DNA of 64,000 nt from the NCBI RefSeq assembly GCF_018448925.1, contig NZ_RCWE01000009.1:1-64000 (forward strand), in the 5' to 3' direction. Numbering within the stretch: position 1 is the first letter of the stretch; each line of letters opens with the position of its first letter. Under the pieces are notes generated by a model that searched no databases, was not told the DNA's origin, and saw nothing but the letters and a program-made list of their open reading frames with translations. This stretch comes from Photorhabdus akhurstii (GTDB taxonomy: Bacteria; Pseudomonadota; Gammaproteobacteria; Enterobacterales; Enterobacteriaceae). Below are positions 29,101-36,709 of the stretch, piece by piece. Both the position numbers and the translations under genes were made by a program.

Positions 29101-29368
29101 TCGTTGACTCACACTGTATATATGGCAGAAGTCGTTCTTCTATGGCATTTTTGAAGCCAGCGCTATCCTTCTTGCCACGAAACAAACCCGGCGCTTTGAA
29201 TTCAATGATTACGTGATTATAGCTTGAGTCTTTACGCCCGCGCTCAGCATTCAAATGAAATCCAGTAGCATCTTCTATCGCCTTCATCCAAATGTATCGA
29301 ACTTCCTCTTCACCTTTCCAAGGCTTTAGGCGCTTTTCCTGAATAGCTTCGTATGCCTCTTGGCCCAT
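26162..29368 (-). CDS. Type IIG-like restriction-modification protein (Eco57I-type methylase)
   Basis: I chose ATG 29368 (MGQEAYEAI), six bases after AAGGTGG; the frame is open to a TTG at 29407. The 1068-residue protein has an N-terminal nuclease-like segment with IIEFKAP (about 56, compatible with PD-(D/E)xK), a helical connector, and an N6-adenine methylase core: GEFYTPDWLVDF, DPTCGSGAFLL (about 386) and LVIGNPPWVRW (about 588). The C-terminal 400 residues would be the target-recognition part. Such proteins cut and methylate with one chain. No separate specificity or BREX/DISARM gene is adjacent. It lies between glnG and hemN, neighbours in E. coli, so it is inserted. Confidence 0.82.
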   Translation of the reverse strand: MGQEAYEAIQEKRLKPWKGEEEVRYIWMKAIEDATGFHLNAERGRKDSSYNHVIIEFKAPGLFRGKKDSAGFKNAIEERLLPYIQCESTKTGIPESDFIGIAIDGEHICFAQVHGDQIHTQHLIPFSTYAVDLVIDAFVSDTRKALTTENLLADFGHGSANAREFMQAMSDGLLYYLKQQGNNKVKMLFEEWRTLYGQVADMSISQTEAINKEIAFIWNGWPEDSTSARLFVIHTYNSILIKLLAAEIVSAHGLTSSTQPAQSMSAQKDDDELVNYLDYSVEKSAIFREAGINGFVEEAIFSWYIGLARNKVVPALLPSLRRLLSVLSLYRLDHLSRTRDVLRDLYQGLVPGKLRQSLGEFYTPDWLVDFTLQRAADDTLLEQRVLDPTCGSGAFLLAVIRKKRELAAIQGWSVSKVIKNLCDSVWGFDLNPLAVQTARVNFLMEIADLLAACPGMDIEVPVLMADAIYSPAEIPSGKNRIVEYNIGSQVAKLNIHLPVELALNRERLDFVFERMGKDVVQGLEFDKSSQKLIAASIVTQEELLNWYKPLRHTYDQVLNLHRKQWNGIWFRIVRNFFWSAAAGKFDLVIGNPPWVRWSKLPDLYRERVKPTCEDYGIFSKTKRHGGNELDISAMITYTVSDKWLDIGGKLAFVITGTLFKNPSSAGFRTFKLDSQREDSLYLQPLSVDDMKELKPFEDASNHTSVALFRKSIVSVQYPVAYKVWSANPGHRKAIRPCTPLDDVLKAISHTTKEAFPVGDEGSPWAILAPGRFNAIKYLSSPCKWTKGRKGITTDLNGVYFVPILQNNGALVQIQSRPEAGRKDIGPQKTQWVEPNMLYPLIKGASDFDECYLKLDAPDYDDVEQRLFTFVPNTGISNAEYESADVQLNSPKMKKTLAWFKGFERLLLERSTYRRQMKGAPYHAVYNVGDYTFKPWKVIWPEMSSSFYAAVASFQNVPVVGERVYIPDHKVYFASFDNKETAYYLCGLLNSLTVQEWINSHNVSIQVADVFKHLSLPNFDITNTMHTNLAELVEEAHQCHDKTERQKIIKRIKSVAEDVLITWSVTLVE

Positions 29369-29546
29369 TACGTACCACCTTATAAACCGGTGTAAAAATT
29401 TTCCCAATTATGAACCTGAACAATAATAGCATCAACCGTATAATCCGATTTTAAAAAATTTAACCAGATAAGGCTGACCAATACAGAATGCCGTGTCAAC
29501 AATTCGGCAAGTTAGGGATCGTCATAACTGATTGACTGGCTGTATT

Positions 29547-29777
29547 TTATCTGATAAAACCAGTATCAAACGTGATTAATTTACGATCAATCGAGATAAT
29601 AGAATCGACAAAAGGCAAGATTGAGCAGTATCTATCACCCTCCAATTGAAAACGACAATTTTGTCCAAGTGAACAGAGCGTATCTAAAAGAATAGCGCTT
29701 CTTGATAAGGAGAAACTCAGTAACCTCAGAAATCCTGATATACCTAATTGAGAATGTAGGACACACAACCAAAGCAA
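29547..29777 (-). pseudogene. Possible remnant of a PIN-domain (VapC-like) toxin gene
   Basis: A 76-codon minus frame opening with TTG contains QLGISGFLRLLS and ends LITFDTGFIR. These resemble the middle and C-terminal strands of PIN-domain toxins (QLGFLRLLT ... LVTFDRGF), but the part between is too short and the N-terminal acidic residues are missing. The remainder of the gap 29369-29977 shows nothing. The call is weak and by eye. Confidence 0.3.
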
Positions 29778-29977
29778 GGAGTATGTAGCGATTTAACTCT
29801 GACCGAATATGGAGGTGTTTTGTGTGTCCGTATCGCGCAATAAAAAATACTCAAAGAAATACGCAATATTTCAAGCTACTGTTATTGCCTCATTAAATGA
29901 GTAAAAACTTAATTTAAAAAAATCACAACCTCTGTTGTGATTTATATTCAGACTAGTAATTATAAGGTTGGTTTAAG

Positions 29978-30325
29978 ATGATGAAGTGGTGCCGGATTAT
30001 TTTTGCGATTATTTTGTTTTACTCTCTTTTCGTTGGGATGATGCAAGTATTGTCGATCAATTTTTATGTTTTCCGTGATTACTTTGGATTGTGGGAGATT
30101 CCAGCCAAAGTGGCCGCTGTTATAGCATCTCTTTACGTTTTTTGTCTACTTGTTAAGTTTTTGCCTCTTATTATTGCTATTTTTATATGTAGCTTAGTTT
30201 TGGTGGTAAATGTATGGCATTGGTCATTATGGGTTTCGGTCCTTATACTTATTTGGCCGGTTATTGTTGTTTTAGCTTATTGCGTACTCACCAAAAGCCT
30301 GAAATATAATACATCAGACTTTTAG
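29978..30325 (+). CDS. Hypothetical membrane protein
   Basis: A 115-residue product with about four hydrophobic segments (IIFAIILFYSLFVGMM, VAAVIASLYVFCLLV, IIAIFICSLVLVVNVW, VSVLILIWPVIVVLAYCV). AAGG lies 12 bases before a double ATG. I recognise no family. Directly after its stop, a short out-of-phase frame (about 30315-30386) reads NQQVSEEEVARVLAHMMDD and looks like the tail of a lost gene. The next gene is also a small membrane protein, so this may be the residue of an accessory cassette. Confidence 0.55.
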   Translation: MMKWCRIIFAIILFYSLFVGMMQVLSINFYVFRDYFGLWEIPAKVAAVIASLYVFCLLVKFLPLIIAIFICSLVLVVNVWHWSLWVSVLILIWPVIVVLAYCVLTKSLKYNTSDF

Positions 30326-30394
30326 GAATCAGCAGGTCAGCGAAGAAGAAGTTGCTCGCGTACTTGCACATATGATGGATGATTGAATTTATAT

Positions 30395-30619
30395 ATGAAA
30401 AATAAAATATTTAGCAAAAGGTGGTTCAAAAATCTTTTTTATGTATTTATTAAAGAATTATTGTGGTCAAATATGCCCGTTATAGCCATTTTTATATGTG
30501 GGATTGTATCAGTGTATTTCTTCCCAGATGAATGGTGGATTGCATCTTTAATAGGAAGTATTGTAATTGTCGTTCTATTTCTTGTTCTTACATATTTAAG
30601 TGAAAGAAAAAAAAGCTAA
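30395..30619 (+). CDS. Hypothetical small membrane protein
   Basis: From ATG 30395 the product is 74 residues, MKNKIFSKRWFKNLFYVF..., with two hydrophobic helices (MPVIAIFICGIVSVYFF and IASLIGSIVIVVLFLVLTYL) and a basic tail. An in-frame TTG at 30383 precedes it. No clear ribosome site and no family recognised. It is AT-rich like its neighbour. Confidence 0.5.
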   Translation: MKNKIFSKRWFKNLFYVFIKELLWSNMPVIAIFICGIVSVYFFPDEWWIASLIGSIVIVVLFLVLTYLSERKKS

Positions 30620-30635
30620 GCATATACGCTTAGCT
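30606..30635 (-). terminator. Terminator-like hairpin, minus strand
   Basis: AGCTAAGC and GCTTAGCT form an 8-bp stem with a 6-base loop, followed on the minus strand by seven T. It overlaps the end of the small membrane-protein gene. It may be a backup terminator for hemN. Confidence 0.6.
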
Positions 30636-30775
30636 CAGACCGCTGACAAACCTCGTTGAAAATAACGTTTTTTTCTTTGAGACTGTAATTTAAATTGTGT
30701 AATTGCCATTTTATTTAAACAGATATTAGGTAAATGAGGTTAAATGAAAACCGTAAAACCGGATATTCAAATGTA

Positions 30776-30811
30776 AAATAAAAAGACTTTAACGAGGTTA
30801 AAACCTTTTTA
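30776..30811 (-). terminator. Terminator of hemN
   Basis: An AT-rich 13-bp inverted repeat around GAG (two G-U pairs on the RNA), followed on the minus strand by TCTTTTTATTTT, lies 24 bases past the hemN stop. Confidence 0.6.
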
Positions 30812-30834
30812 TTTAAAAACCACGCTCTGAACAA

Positions 30835-32208
30835 TCAAATCACCCTTGAAAACTGATGCTGGCGAACCTGTTGGCGCAAATAAATATCAAAACACATACA
30901 AATATTACGAATCAGTAACCGGCCTCGCGGCGTTACCCAGATCTGTTTCTCATTCACTTCAACCAGTCCATCTTCAACCAATGGCGCTAATAATTGCAAA
31001 TCCTCCGCAAAATAGCGGGTAAAACTCAGCCCATATTGCTGCTCAATATCGGCAAAATTTAGACGGAAATGACAAATTAGCGCTTTAATAACATCACGGC
31101 GAATACAATCATCTTGGGACAGCGTTAAACCACGCCATAAGGCATGCCCCTGTTTTTCTAATTCCGCATAATAGGTTTTTAACTCTTTTTGATTTTGGCA
31201 ATAGCTATCGCCCAACATACTGATAGCAGAAACACCTAAACCCAGCAGGTCACACTCTTCCTGAGTGGTATAACCCTGAAAATTGCGATGTAATTTCCCT
31301 TCTCGCTGAGCTACCGCCAGTTCGTCATCCGGGCGAGCAAAATGGTCCATGCCGATAAACTGATAGCCATTGTTTGTCAACGTTGCGATTGTTTCTTGCA
31401 ATATATCCAGCTTTTGCTCAGCGCTCGGTAAATCATGTTCCTTAATTTTACGTTGAGCGGCAAATAAATTCGGCAAATGAGCATAATTGAAAATACTCAT
31501 TCTGTCCGGTGATAACGCTAATACTCGCTCCAGAGTGAAAGCAAAACTTTCTGGCGTCTGTTTCGGCAAACCATAGATCAGATCAATGCTGGTGGAATGA
31601 AAACCCGTTTCGCGAGCACGGGCAACCAAAGCAAAGATAAACTCTTCATTCTGTTCACGATTCACCAGACGCTGTACTTCTTTATTGAAATCCTGCACCC
31701 CCATGCTCAGACGGTTAAAACCTTCACCGCACAGGTGATCAATCATATCCAGTTCAATTTCACGCGGATCAATTTCAATAGAAATTTCAGCATCGGGCAG
31801 AAAATCAAAATGTTGGCGCAACAATCCCGTCAATTTACTGATTTGGTTTTTATTAAGATAAGTTGGCGTACCACCGCCCCAATGCATCTGACTCACTTTA
31901 CGATCAGAAAACAACTTCGCCCGATCATGAATTTCCCGTTCAAGCCATTGCAAATATTCATCCGCTTTATGCTTTTGACGGGTGACCAATTTATTACAAC
32001 CGCAGAAATAACAGAGCTTATGGCAAAACGGGATATGGAGGTAGAGAGAAAGCGGTCGTTCAGGGTAACGGGTAGCAGCCTGGATAAATGCCGCATTATC
32101 ATACTGTTGATTGAATTCCAATGCCGTCGGATATGAAGTGTAACGGGGACCGGAATAATTGTACTTCTGGATCAAAGGCAGATCCCAAACGATGGCTTGC
32201 TCAGACAT
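30835..32208 (-). CDS. hemN: Oxygen-independent coproporphyrinogen III oxidase
   Basis: The 457-residue radical-SAM enzyme has the cluster motif FCHKLCYFCGC (Cys62, Cys66, Cys69), the HWGGGTPT segment and the HemN C-terminal domain. It matches E. coli HemN (457). It decarboxylates coproporphyrinogen III to protoporphyrinogen IX in anaerobic haem synthesis. Its ribosome site AAGGAA lies inside the end of the upstream 59-codon gene, and the two are separated by two bases, so they are probably translationally coupled. In E. coli hemN neighbours glnG; here about 6 kb separates them. Confidence 0.97.
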   Translation of the reverse strand: MSEQAIVWDLPLIQKYNYSGPRYTSYPTALEFNQQYDNAAFIQAATRYPERPLSLYLHIPFCHKLCYFCGCNKLVTRQKHKADEYLQWLEREIHDRAKLFSDRKVSQMHWGGGTPTYLNKNQISKLTGLLRQHFDFLPDAEISIEIDPREIELDMIDHLCGEGFNRLSMGVQDFNKEVQRLVNREQNEEFIFALVARARETGFHSTSIDLIYGLPKQTPESFAFTLERVLALSPDRMSIFNYAHLPNLFAAQRKIKEHDLPSAEQKLDILQETIATLTNNGYQFIGMDHFARPDDELAVAQREGKLHRNFQGYTTQEECDLLGLGVSAISMLGDSYCQNQKELKTYYAELEKQGHALWRGLTLSQDDCIRRDVIKALICHFRLNFADIEQQYGLSFTRYFAEDLQLLAPLVEDGLVEVNEKQIWVTPRGRLLIRNICMCFDIYLRQQVRQHQFSRVI

Positions 32209-32210
32209 GT

Positions 32211-32390
32211 TTATTCCTTCCGATGTTTTTGCCCACCAAAACGTAACGCTTTCATATGCTTAATATGTTGCGCTGTTGTGACGCTGCGCAGCCGGGTTTT
32301 ACGCCGCGATAATCGCCATAGTTTACCCAATAACCATAGCAAATAACATACTATGAGTATGGTTATTAGGGTTAATCCGCCTTTGATCAT
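32211..32390 (-). CDS. 59-residue single-pass membrane protein between yihI and hemN
   Basis: A complete frame from ATG 32390 to TAA: MIKGGLTLITILIVCYLLWL gives one N-terminal membrane helix, followed by a strongly basic tail (KLWRLSRRKTRLRS). It begins 11 bases after yihI ends and stops two bases before hemN, whose ribosome site it contains. That tight packing supports a real gene. It may be a short relative of the DUF2489-type protein found between yihI and hemN in some gamma-proteobacteria, but I am not sure. Confidence 0.6.
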   Translation of the reverse strand: MIKGGLTLITILIVCYLLWLLGKLWRLSRRKTRLRSVTTAQHIKHMKALRFGGQKHRKE

Positions 32391-32401
32391 GGGAGATTAA
32401 A

Positions 32402-32911
32402 TTATTTACCTTTCAGCAGTTGCATAATGTCATCCTGCCGCTCTTCTTCGTTCTCTTCCTCATCCAGTTGAATCCCCAACTCTTCCATTAGAGCGTCAAT
32501 TCGATCTAGCGTGGTATCAATATAGTCATGCTCTTCTTTAGACAGACTTTCGCCATTTTCCAGACGTTCCAGCAATGCATCCAGACGATCGTCATTTTCC
32601 AACATGGCTAATTCTTGCTGTGGCGACAAACGTGGTTTTGTCTCAACTTTATTAGCAACGACAGGTTTTGTCGGTTGTTCCCCAACAATCAGCGGAACAG
32701 GTACTTTACTGCCAAGACGTGGATCACGTTGCTGCTTACCTGACTGATGTTTATCACCACTTTGCTCCTGATAGCGATTACCGGGCGAATTGCCACGATG
32801 TTTTTTCTCACGCTTACGTGCACGCCCTTCCGCATTTAATTCTTCGCGACTTTTTCTTTTCTGTTTACCAGCAGATGCTTTGGCTGGTGCTTTTTTCTTT
32901 AACGAGTTCAT
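32402..32911 (-). CDS. yihI: Der GTPase-activating protein YihI
   Basis: The 169-residue hydrophilic protein has the YihI layout: basic, disordered N-terminus (SLKKKAPAKASAGKQKRKSREELNAEGRARK, given in part) and an acidic C-terminal part (DDRLDALLERLENG, LSKEEHDYIDTTLDRIDALMEELG). YihI activates the Der GTPase and so affects 50S assembly. It heads a yihI - small protein - hemN unit. Confidence 0.93.
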   Translation of the reverse strand: MNSLKKKAPAKASAGKQKRKSREELNAEGRARKREKKHRGNSPGNRYQEQSGDKHQSGKQQRDPRLGSKVPVPLIVGEQPTKPVVANKVETKPRLSPQQELAMLENDDRLDALLERLENGESLSKEEHDYIDTTLDRIDALMEELGIQLDEEENEEERQDDIMQLLKGK

Positions 32912-33103
32912 AGCCTGTTACTCAATTTGGTTTATCAGGGTATTGCTGCGCCGGAATCTAACAGAAACCGCACGTATAGAAAAGCGCCGCGAATAGCTCT
33001 TTATCTTTAAAAAAATATAGCCAAAATCTCTTATCATTCATGCATGGTTTAATCACCAACGAATATCCTATTAATCTTAACCTTCAATAAATGATCAATC
33101 GAT

Positions 33104-34567
33104 ATGCCTATTTTTGATACTTCTTGTTATAAATCCGTTTACTTGTGGGTAGTTAGTTATGCTTTGTTATGGATGATAGTGAGTTATTCATTCGATCCAA
33201 CCGTGCCTTATGATGCCGTCGAAGCATTGAATTGGGGGAAAAACGGCGAATGGGGTTCACCTAAAAATCCGTGGTTAGTTGGTGTAATGATGCTGCCTGC
33301 TATCCATATAAGCGGTGTTTCATTGAGTTTTTACTGGTATTTCATTCACTTTACCGCTATCGCGATTGGCATGCTCGGTGTATGGCACCTGGCATTTCGG
33401 CTGACAGGGAAAAAAGAGCTGGCATGGCTCGCTATGCTGACATTGAACCTGTCCGGTATTATTAACTTCGATATCATCCCATATAACGATAATTATCTGC
33501 TAATTATGCTCTGGCCGTGGATTATGTTGTTCTTTCTGCGAGCCGTGTATGAGAATCCACGTTGGTGGCTGGCATTTGCTCTCAGTTCCGGGCTGGCGAC
33601 AATGGGAAAATATTCCACATTGGCATTGGTTGGCTCGGTTTTTCTGTTGACGCTATTTGTACCTAAAGTTCGCCAATGTTACCGCCAACCCGCGCTTTAT
33701 ATCGCCTTGGTTATCTGGTTTATGCTGGTCCTGCCTAACTTCTGGTGGTTGTGGCACAATGATTTTGCCGCATTCAAATGGGTAGATTCACAAATAGATA
33801 GCGGATTTAATCTACATACCACCCGATCGCTATTATCAGTATTTTATCCACTGATTATCGTTGGCATGATTATTTATCAGCTTGGCGGCCGTATTAGCTG
33901 GCCGAAGGAACAACCGAACCGACTGGTAAACATTGTTATTCTGTTGCCATTACTGATTATCTACTGCTGGTTCTCATTCAATAAAGGGGGAAGAATGACA
34001 GAATGGCTGCATCCCTTTATGTCTGTTTCATCAGCGTTGTTGGTGGGTTCAATTACCCGATTTCCACAGAAATCATTACGCAATACTCTGAGAGGGCTGA
34101 TTGTCGTCGCAATATTGATTGCGATGGGATATGTGCTGATTATGGCAACCAATGTTCGCGGTGCGGGCCATAAATTCGAAGGCATCAAAGACTTTTCCCG
34201 GCAACTGGAACAACGCTGGCATCAACTCTATCCAACTCCGCTCCATTATGTCGGAGGTGAGTACTTGCATCAGTGGCTGACTGTCTACGCACCAAGTCAG
34301 CCAGAAACGATCCAACCTTGGACGTTAGAAGAACAGGCGCCGAATATCTACAACCGCCATGTTAAGGAAAGCGATATTGCACGTGACGGCGCTATTCTGG
34401 TAGGCGCAAAGGGAAAAACCTGCGAGCAAGAAGATTTTCACAGTGTTTTGCAAGACTGGTCAAAATTAAGAATAAATAGTAAGGAAGAATTCCTTTTCCA
34501 GCCCGAACCTGAAACTAAGCCAACAATAGTCTGTGTAGGTTTTGTGTCACCGGAAAAATATCAGTAG
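33104..34567 (+). CDS. ArnT-like GT-C glycosyltransferase (PMT_2 / GT39 superfamily)
   Basis: The 487-residue membrane protein has about 11-12 hydrophobic segments. The first periplasmic loop carries FDPTVPYDAVEALNWGKNGEWG, which matches the acidic loop of lipid-dependent GT-C enzymes such as ArnT and PMT. The soluble C-terminal part is short. These enzymes move a sugar from an undecaprenyl or dolichyl carrier to lipid A, protein or polysaccharide. No arn operon is near, so the substrate is unknown. It stands alone with a strong terminator. Confidence 0.82.
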   Translation: MPIFDTSCYKSVYLWVVSYALLWMIVSYSFDPTVPYDAVEALNWGKNGEWGSPKNPWLVGVMMLPAIHISGVSLSFYWYFIHFTAIAIGMLGVWHLAFRLTGKKELAWLAMLTLNLSGIINFDIIPYNDNYLLIMLWPWIMLFFLRAVYENPRWWLAFALSSGLATMGKYSTLALVGSVFLLTLFVPKVRQCYRQPALYIALVIWFMLVLPNFWWLWHNDFAAFKWVDSQIDSGFNLHTTRSLLSVFYPLIIVGMIIYQLGGRISWPKEQPNRLVNIVILLPLLIIYCWFSFNKGGRMTEWLHPFMSVSSALLVGSITRFPQKSLRNTLRGLIVVAILIAMGYVLIMATNVRGAGHKFEGIKDFSRQLEQRWHQLYPTPLHYVGGEYLHQWLTVYAPSQPETIQPWTLEEQAPNIYNRHVKESDIARDGAILVGAKGKTCEQEDFHSVLQDWSKLRINSKEEFLFQPEPETKPTIVCVGFVSPEKYQ

Positions 34568-34580
34568 TTTTCTCTGCAAA

Positions 34581-34615
34581 TTGAAAGCCTGATCTTAACA
34601 GGCTTTCAACTTTTC
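34581..34615 (+). terminator. Intrinsic terminator of the glycosyltransferase gene
   Basis: TTGAAAGCCTG and CAGGCTTTCAA form a perfect 11-bp stem with a 7-base loop followed by CTTTT, 14 bases past the stop. Confidence 0.85.
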
Positions 34616-34622
34616 ATGCGCT

Positions 34623-34775
34623 ATTAGCCAACAGGCCGACTAACTTAGCATCATCCTGCGTAATGGCTTGTACATTACCGTTACGTAGCGCAGCAAAGGC
34701 CAGAGATGTGTCGTCATAAGAGATCACTTTGGCTGTCGGATAATGCTCGCGCTGATACTGCACGACTGCCAGGTC
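34623..34775 (-). pseudogene. Fragment of an amino-acid-binding protein gene
   Basis: About 130 bases (34623-34752) are more than 90% identical to part of the solute-binding-protein gene at 49869-50000, in the same orientation. The fragment translates as REHYPTAKVISYDD ... NGNVQAITQDDAKLVGLLAN. From 34753 to 34775 it diverges in sequence but stays in frame (DLAVVQYQ). Both ends of the gene are missing. It abuts a copied piece of glnG. Confidence 0.9.
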
Positions 34776-34780
34776 GGAAA

Positions 34781-34828
34781 CGCAATACTATTACACGGAA
34801 GTTAAAAGAACTCGGGTTGGAGTAAGGA
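34781..34828 (+). pseudogene. Copy of the glnG 3' end
   Basis: 48 bases match 24739-24786, the last codons, the stop and four bases beyond it of glnG, with one T-to-C difference (silent). Similarity stops at TAAGGA on the right; on the left GGAAA replaces GGGGA. It marks a rearrangement junction at the border of the fhaC-fhaB locus. Confidence 0.92.
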
Positions 34829-34960
34829 GATGATATCTCCATCCCTGTCGCCACTTTTCGGAATTTAATATATCAGATTCCCCATTAGCAGGATTAAATA
34901 ACCGATCTCGATCACATTTTATACTATCTCTTCCAGACAAGAAAATAATACCACATTAGA

Positions 34961-34989
34961 ATAGTTTAATTATGTTATTATTAAACTAT
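34961..34989. repeat. Inverted repeat immediately upstream of fhaC
   Basis: ATAGTTTAAT and ATTAAACTAT form a perfect 10-bp inverted repeat with a 9-base spacer, ending 11 bases before the fhaC ATG. No ribosome site is visible in the remaining bases. It could be an operator, or an mRNA hairpin in the place where the ribosome binds. Confidence 0.6.
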
Positions 34990-35000
34990 CAAGATTATCT

Positions 35001-36680
35001 ATGGGAAGCCGTTTTCTTTATCACCGAAGCCTAATAGGGCTTATGCTGCTAGCAATCTCTGAACTAGCCCATGCTTCAACACCGATCAACCCTGCGGCTC
35101 AAGAAGCGATCACGCAACAACAAAAAGCATTGCTGCAACAAGCCCGGCAGCAACGGGAAACGCTGCGCAACAGCATCACCTTATCTCCATTACCCGATGT
35201 GGCGCCGAGTACAGCAGAATCTATCTGCCACACCATTCACCGGATTGAATTTGACGGCGCAAAAAGCCTGCCTCGATCAGTCAAAGAGCACTTAACCCAC
35301 CCTTATTTATCCCACTGCTTATCTTTGCAGGACATTAATGCATTGGTGCGAAAAACCACTCATGCCTATATTGAACGGGGTTATGTCACTTCCCGGGCCG
35401 AACTCAGAGCACAGGATTTATCCTCCGGCGTTCTTATTATTACGGTCAATGAAGGCAAAGTTGAATCAGTCAGCCTGGACGGTGAAACACCTCTCTCGTT
35501 GAAAATGGCTTTTCCGAGCATAGTGGGTAAAACGCTTAACCTGCGAGATATTGAACAAGGCATGGAGCGTTTAAATCGCCTGCCGTCTCAACAAGTGACC
35601 ATTGATATTCAGCCGGGAAAACAATCGGGTTATTCCGCAGTTATTTTAAAACGAACATCGATTCGCTTACCCATTAGTGCCAGTTTGGGAGCGGATAATA
35701 GTGGTCAAAAAAGTACCGGCGTCGGGCAAATCAATACCAGCGTGAATCTGGATAATCCATTACACCTTGCAGACCAGTGGTCATTATCTGCCAGCCACAA
35801 CAGTGACTTCCGCAATAGCCATCAAAGCCGCAGCCTCTCCACCAATGTGACGGTTCCTTATGGTTACTGGTTATTCAGTTATCAATATGCATGGAATGAT
35901 TCTTTTCAAAATATCCCGACGGGTTCACAAACCTATCGCTACACAGGTGACAGCCAGACTCACCGGCTGGCAGTAAACCGGACGCTATATCGTGATGGAA
36001 AACAGAAACTGGCATTGGATATGGGGCTGACACGCCGTCGGACCACCAATTTACTGGCAGAAGAAACATTATCCATCAGCAGCCCGACACTGAGCATCAT
36101 CAATCTTGGCGTTAATTACAGCACCGTGCTGGCGGGGAGCTATGTCACTTTTAACCCGACAGTGAGCCACGGTTTACAAGCATTTGGCGCCACCAAAGAT
36201 GATCCACGTTTTCCAGATGCGCCACGTAGTCAATTTCGCAAATTCAGTCTTAGCGCCAGCTATTTCATGCCGGTCACAGACTCCGTTTATTACCTCTCAT
36301 CGATTTACGGCCAGACCACGCCAGACAACCTTTACGCCAGCGAACGTCTCTCGCTGGGCGGGCAATATTCCGTTCGGGGATTCAAAGAGCAATATCTCAC
36401 CGGCAACCGCGGCGGATATTGGCGCAACGAGCTGAACTGGCGGGTATCAGAGCTTCCTATTCTGGGGGAACTCGCTTTAACCGGAGCGCTGGATACCGGC
36501 TGGCTACAGAAAAAAACCGGACAAATCGAGGGCGGCAATGTCACCGGCGCGGCTCTGGGCTTATCACTGACTCACCCGGGATTCAACCAGACCATCACTA
36601 TTGGGAAACCCCTCATTCACCCTGATCACCTAAAACCGGATCACTGGGTCACTTATTGGTCAATATCACTCACTTTGTAA
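35001..36680 (+). CDS. fhaC: Two-partner secretion outer-membrane transporter (FhaC/CdiB/ShlB family)
   Basis: The 559-residue protein has a signal peptide (MGSRFLYHRSLIGLMLLAIS ... AHA), an N-terminal linker helix rich in Gln, POTRA domains (about 75-215; IHRIEFDGAKSLP and GVLIITVNEGKVESV), and a 16-strand barrel with the L6 signature SLGGQYSVRGF (about 455). It exports the FhaB/CdiA partner encoded 29 bases downstream. The start has no obvious Shine-Dalgarno sequence and is preceded by an inverted repeat. Confidence 0.93.
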   Translation: MGSRFLYHRSLIGLMLLAISELAHASTPINPAAQEAITQQQKALLQQARQQRETLRNSITLSPLPDVAPSTAESICHTIHRIEFDGAKSLPRSVKEHLTHPYLSHCLSLQDINALVRKTTHAYIERGYVTSRAELRAQDLSSGVLIITVNEGKVESVSLDGETPLSLKMAFPSIVGKTLNLRDIEQGMERLNRLPSQQVTIDIQPGKQSGYSAVILKRTSIRLPISASLGADNSGQKSTGVGQINTSVNLDNPLHLADQWSLSASHNSDFRNSHQSRSLSTNVTVPYGYWLFSYQYAWNDSFQNIPTGSQTYRYTGDSQTHRLAVNRTLYRDGKQKLALDMGLTRRRTTNLLAEETLSISSPTLSIINLGVNYSTVLAGSYVTFNPTVSHGLQAFGATKDDPRFPDAPRSQFRKFSLSASYFMPVTDSVYYLSSIYGQTTPDNLYASERLSLGGQYSVRGFKEQYLTGNRGGYWRNELNWRVSELPILGELALTGALDTGWLQKKTGQIEGGNVTGAALGLSLTHPGFNQTITIGKPLIHPDHLKPDHWVTYWSISLTL

Positions 36681-36709
36681 CACTTAAATTAAGAAAAAGG
36701 GAAAATGCG

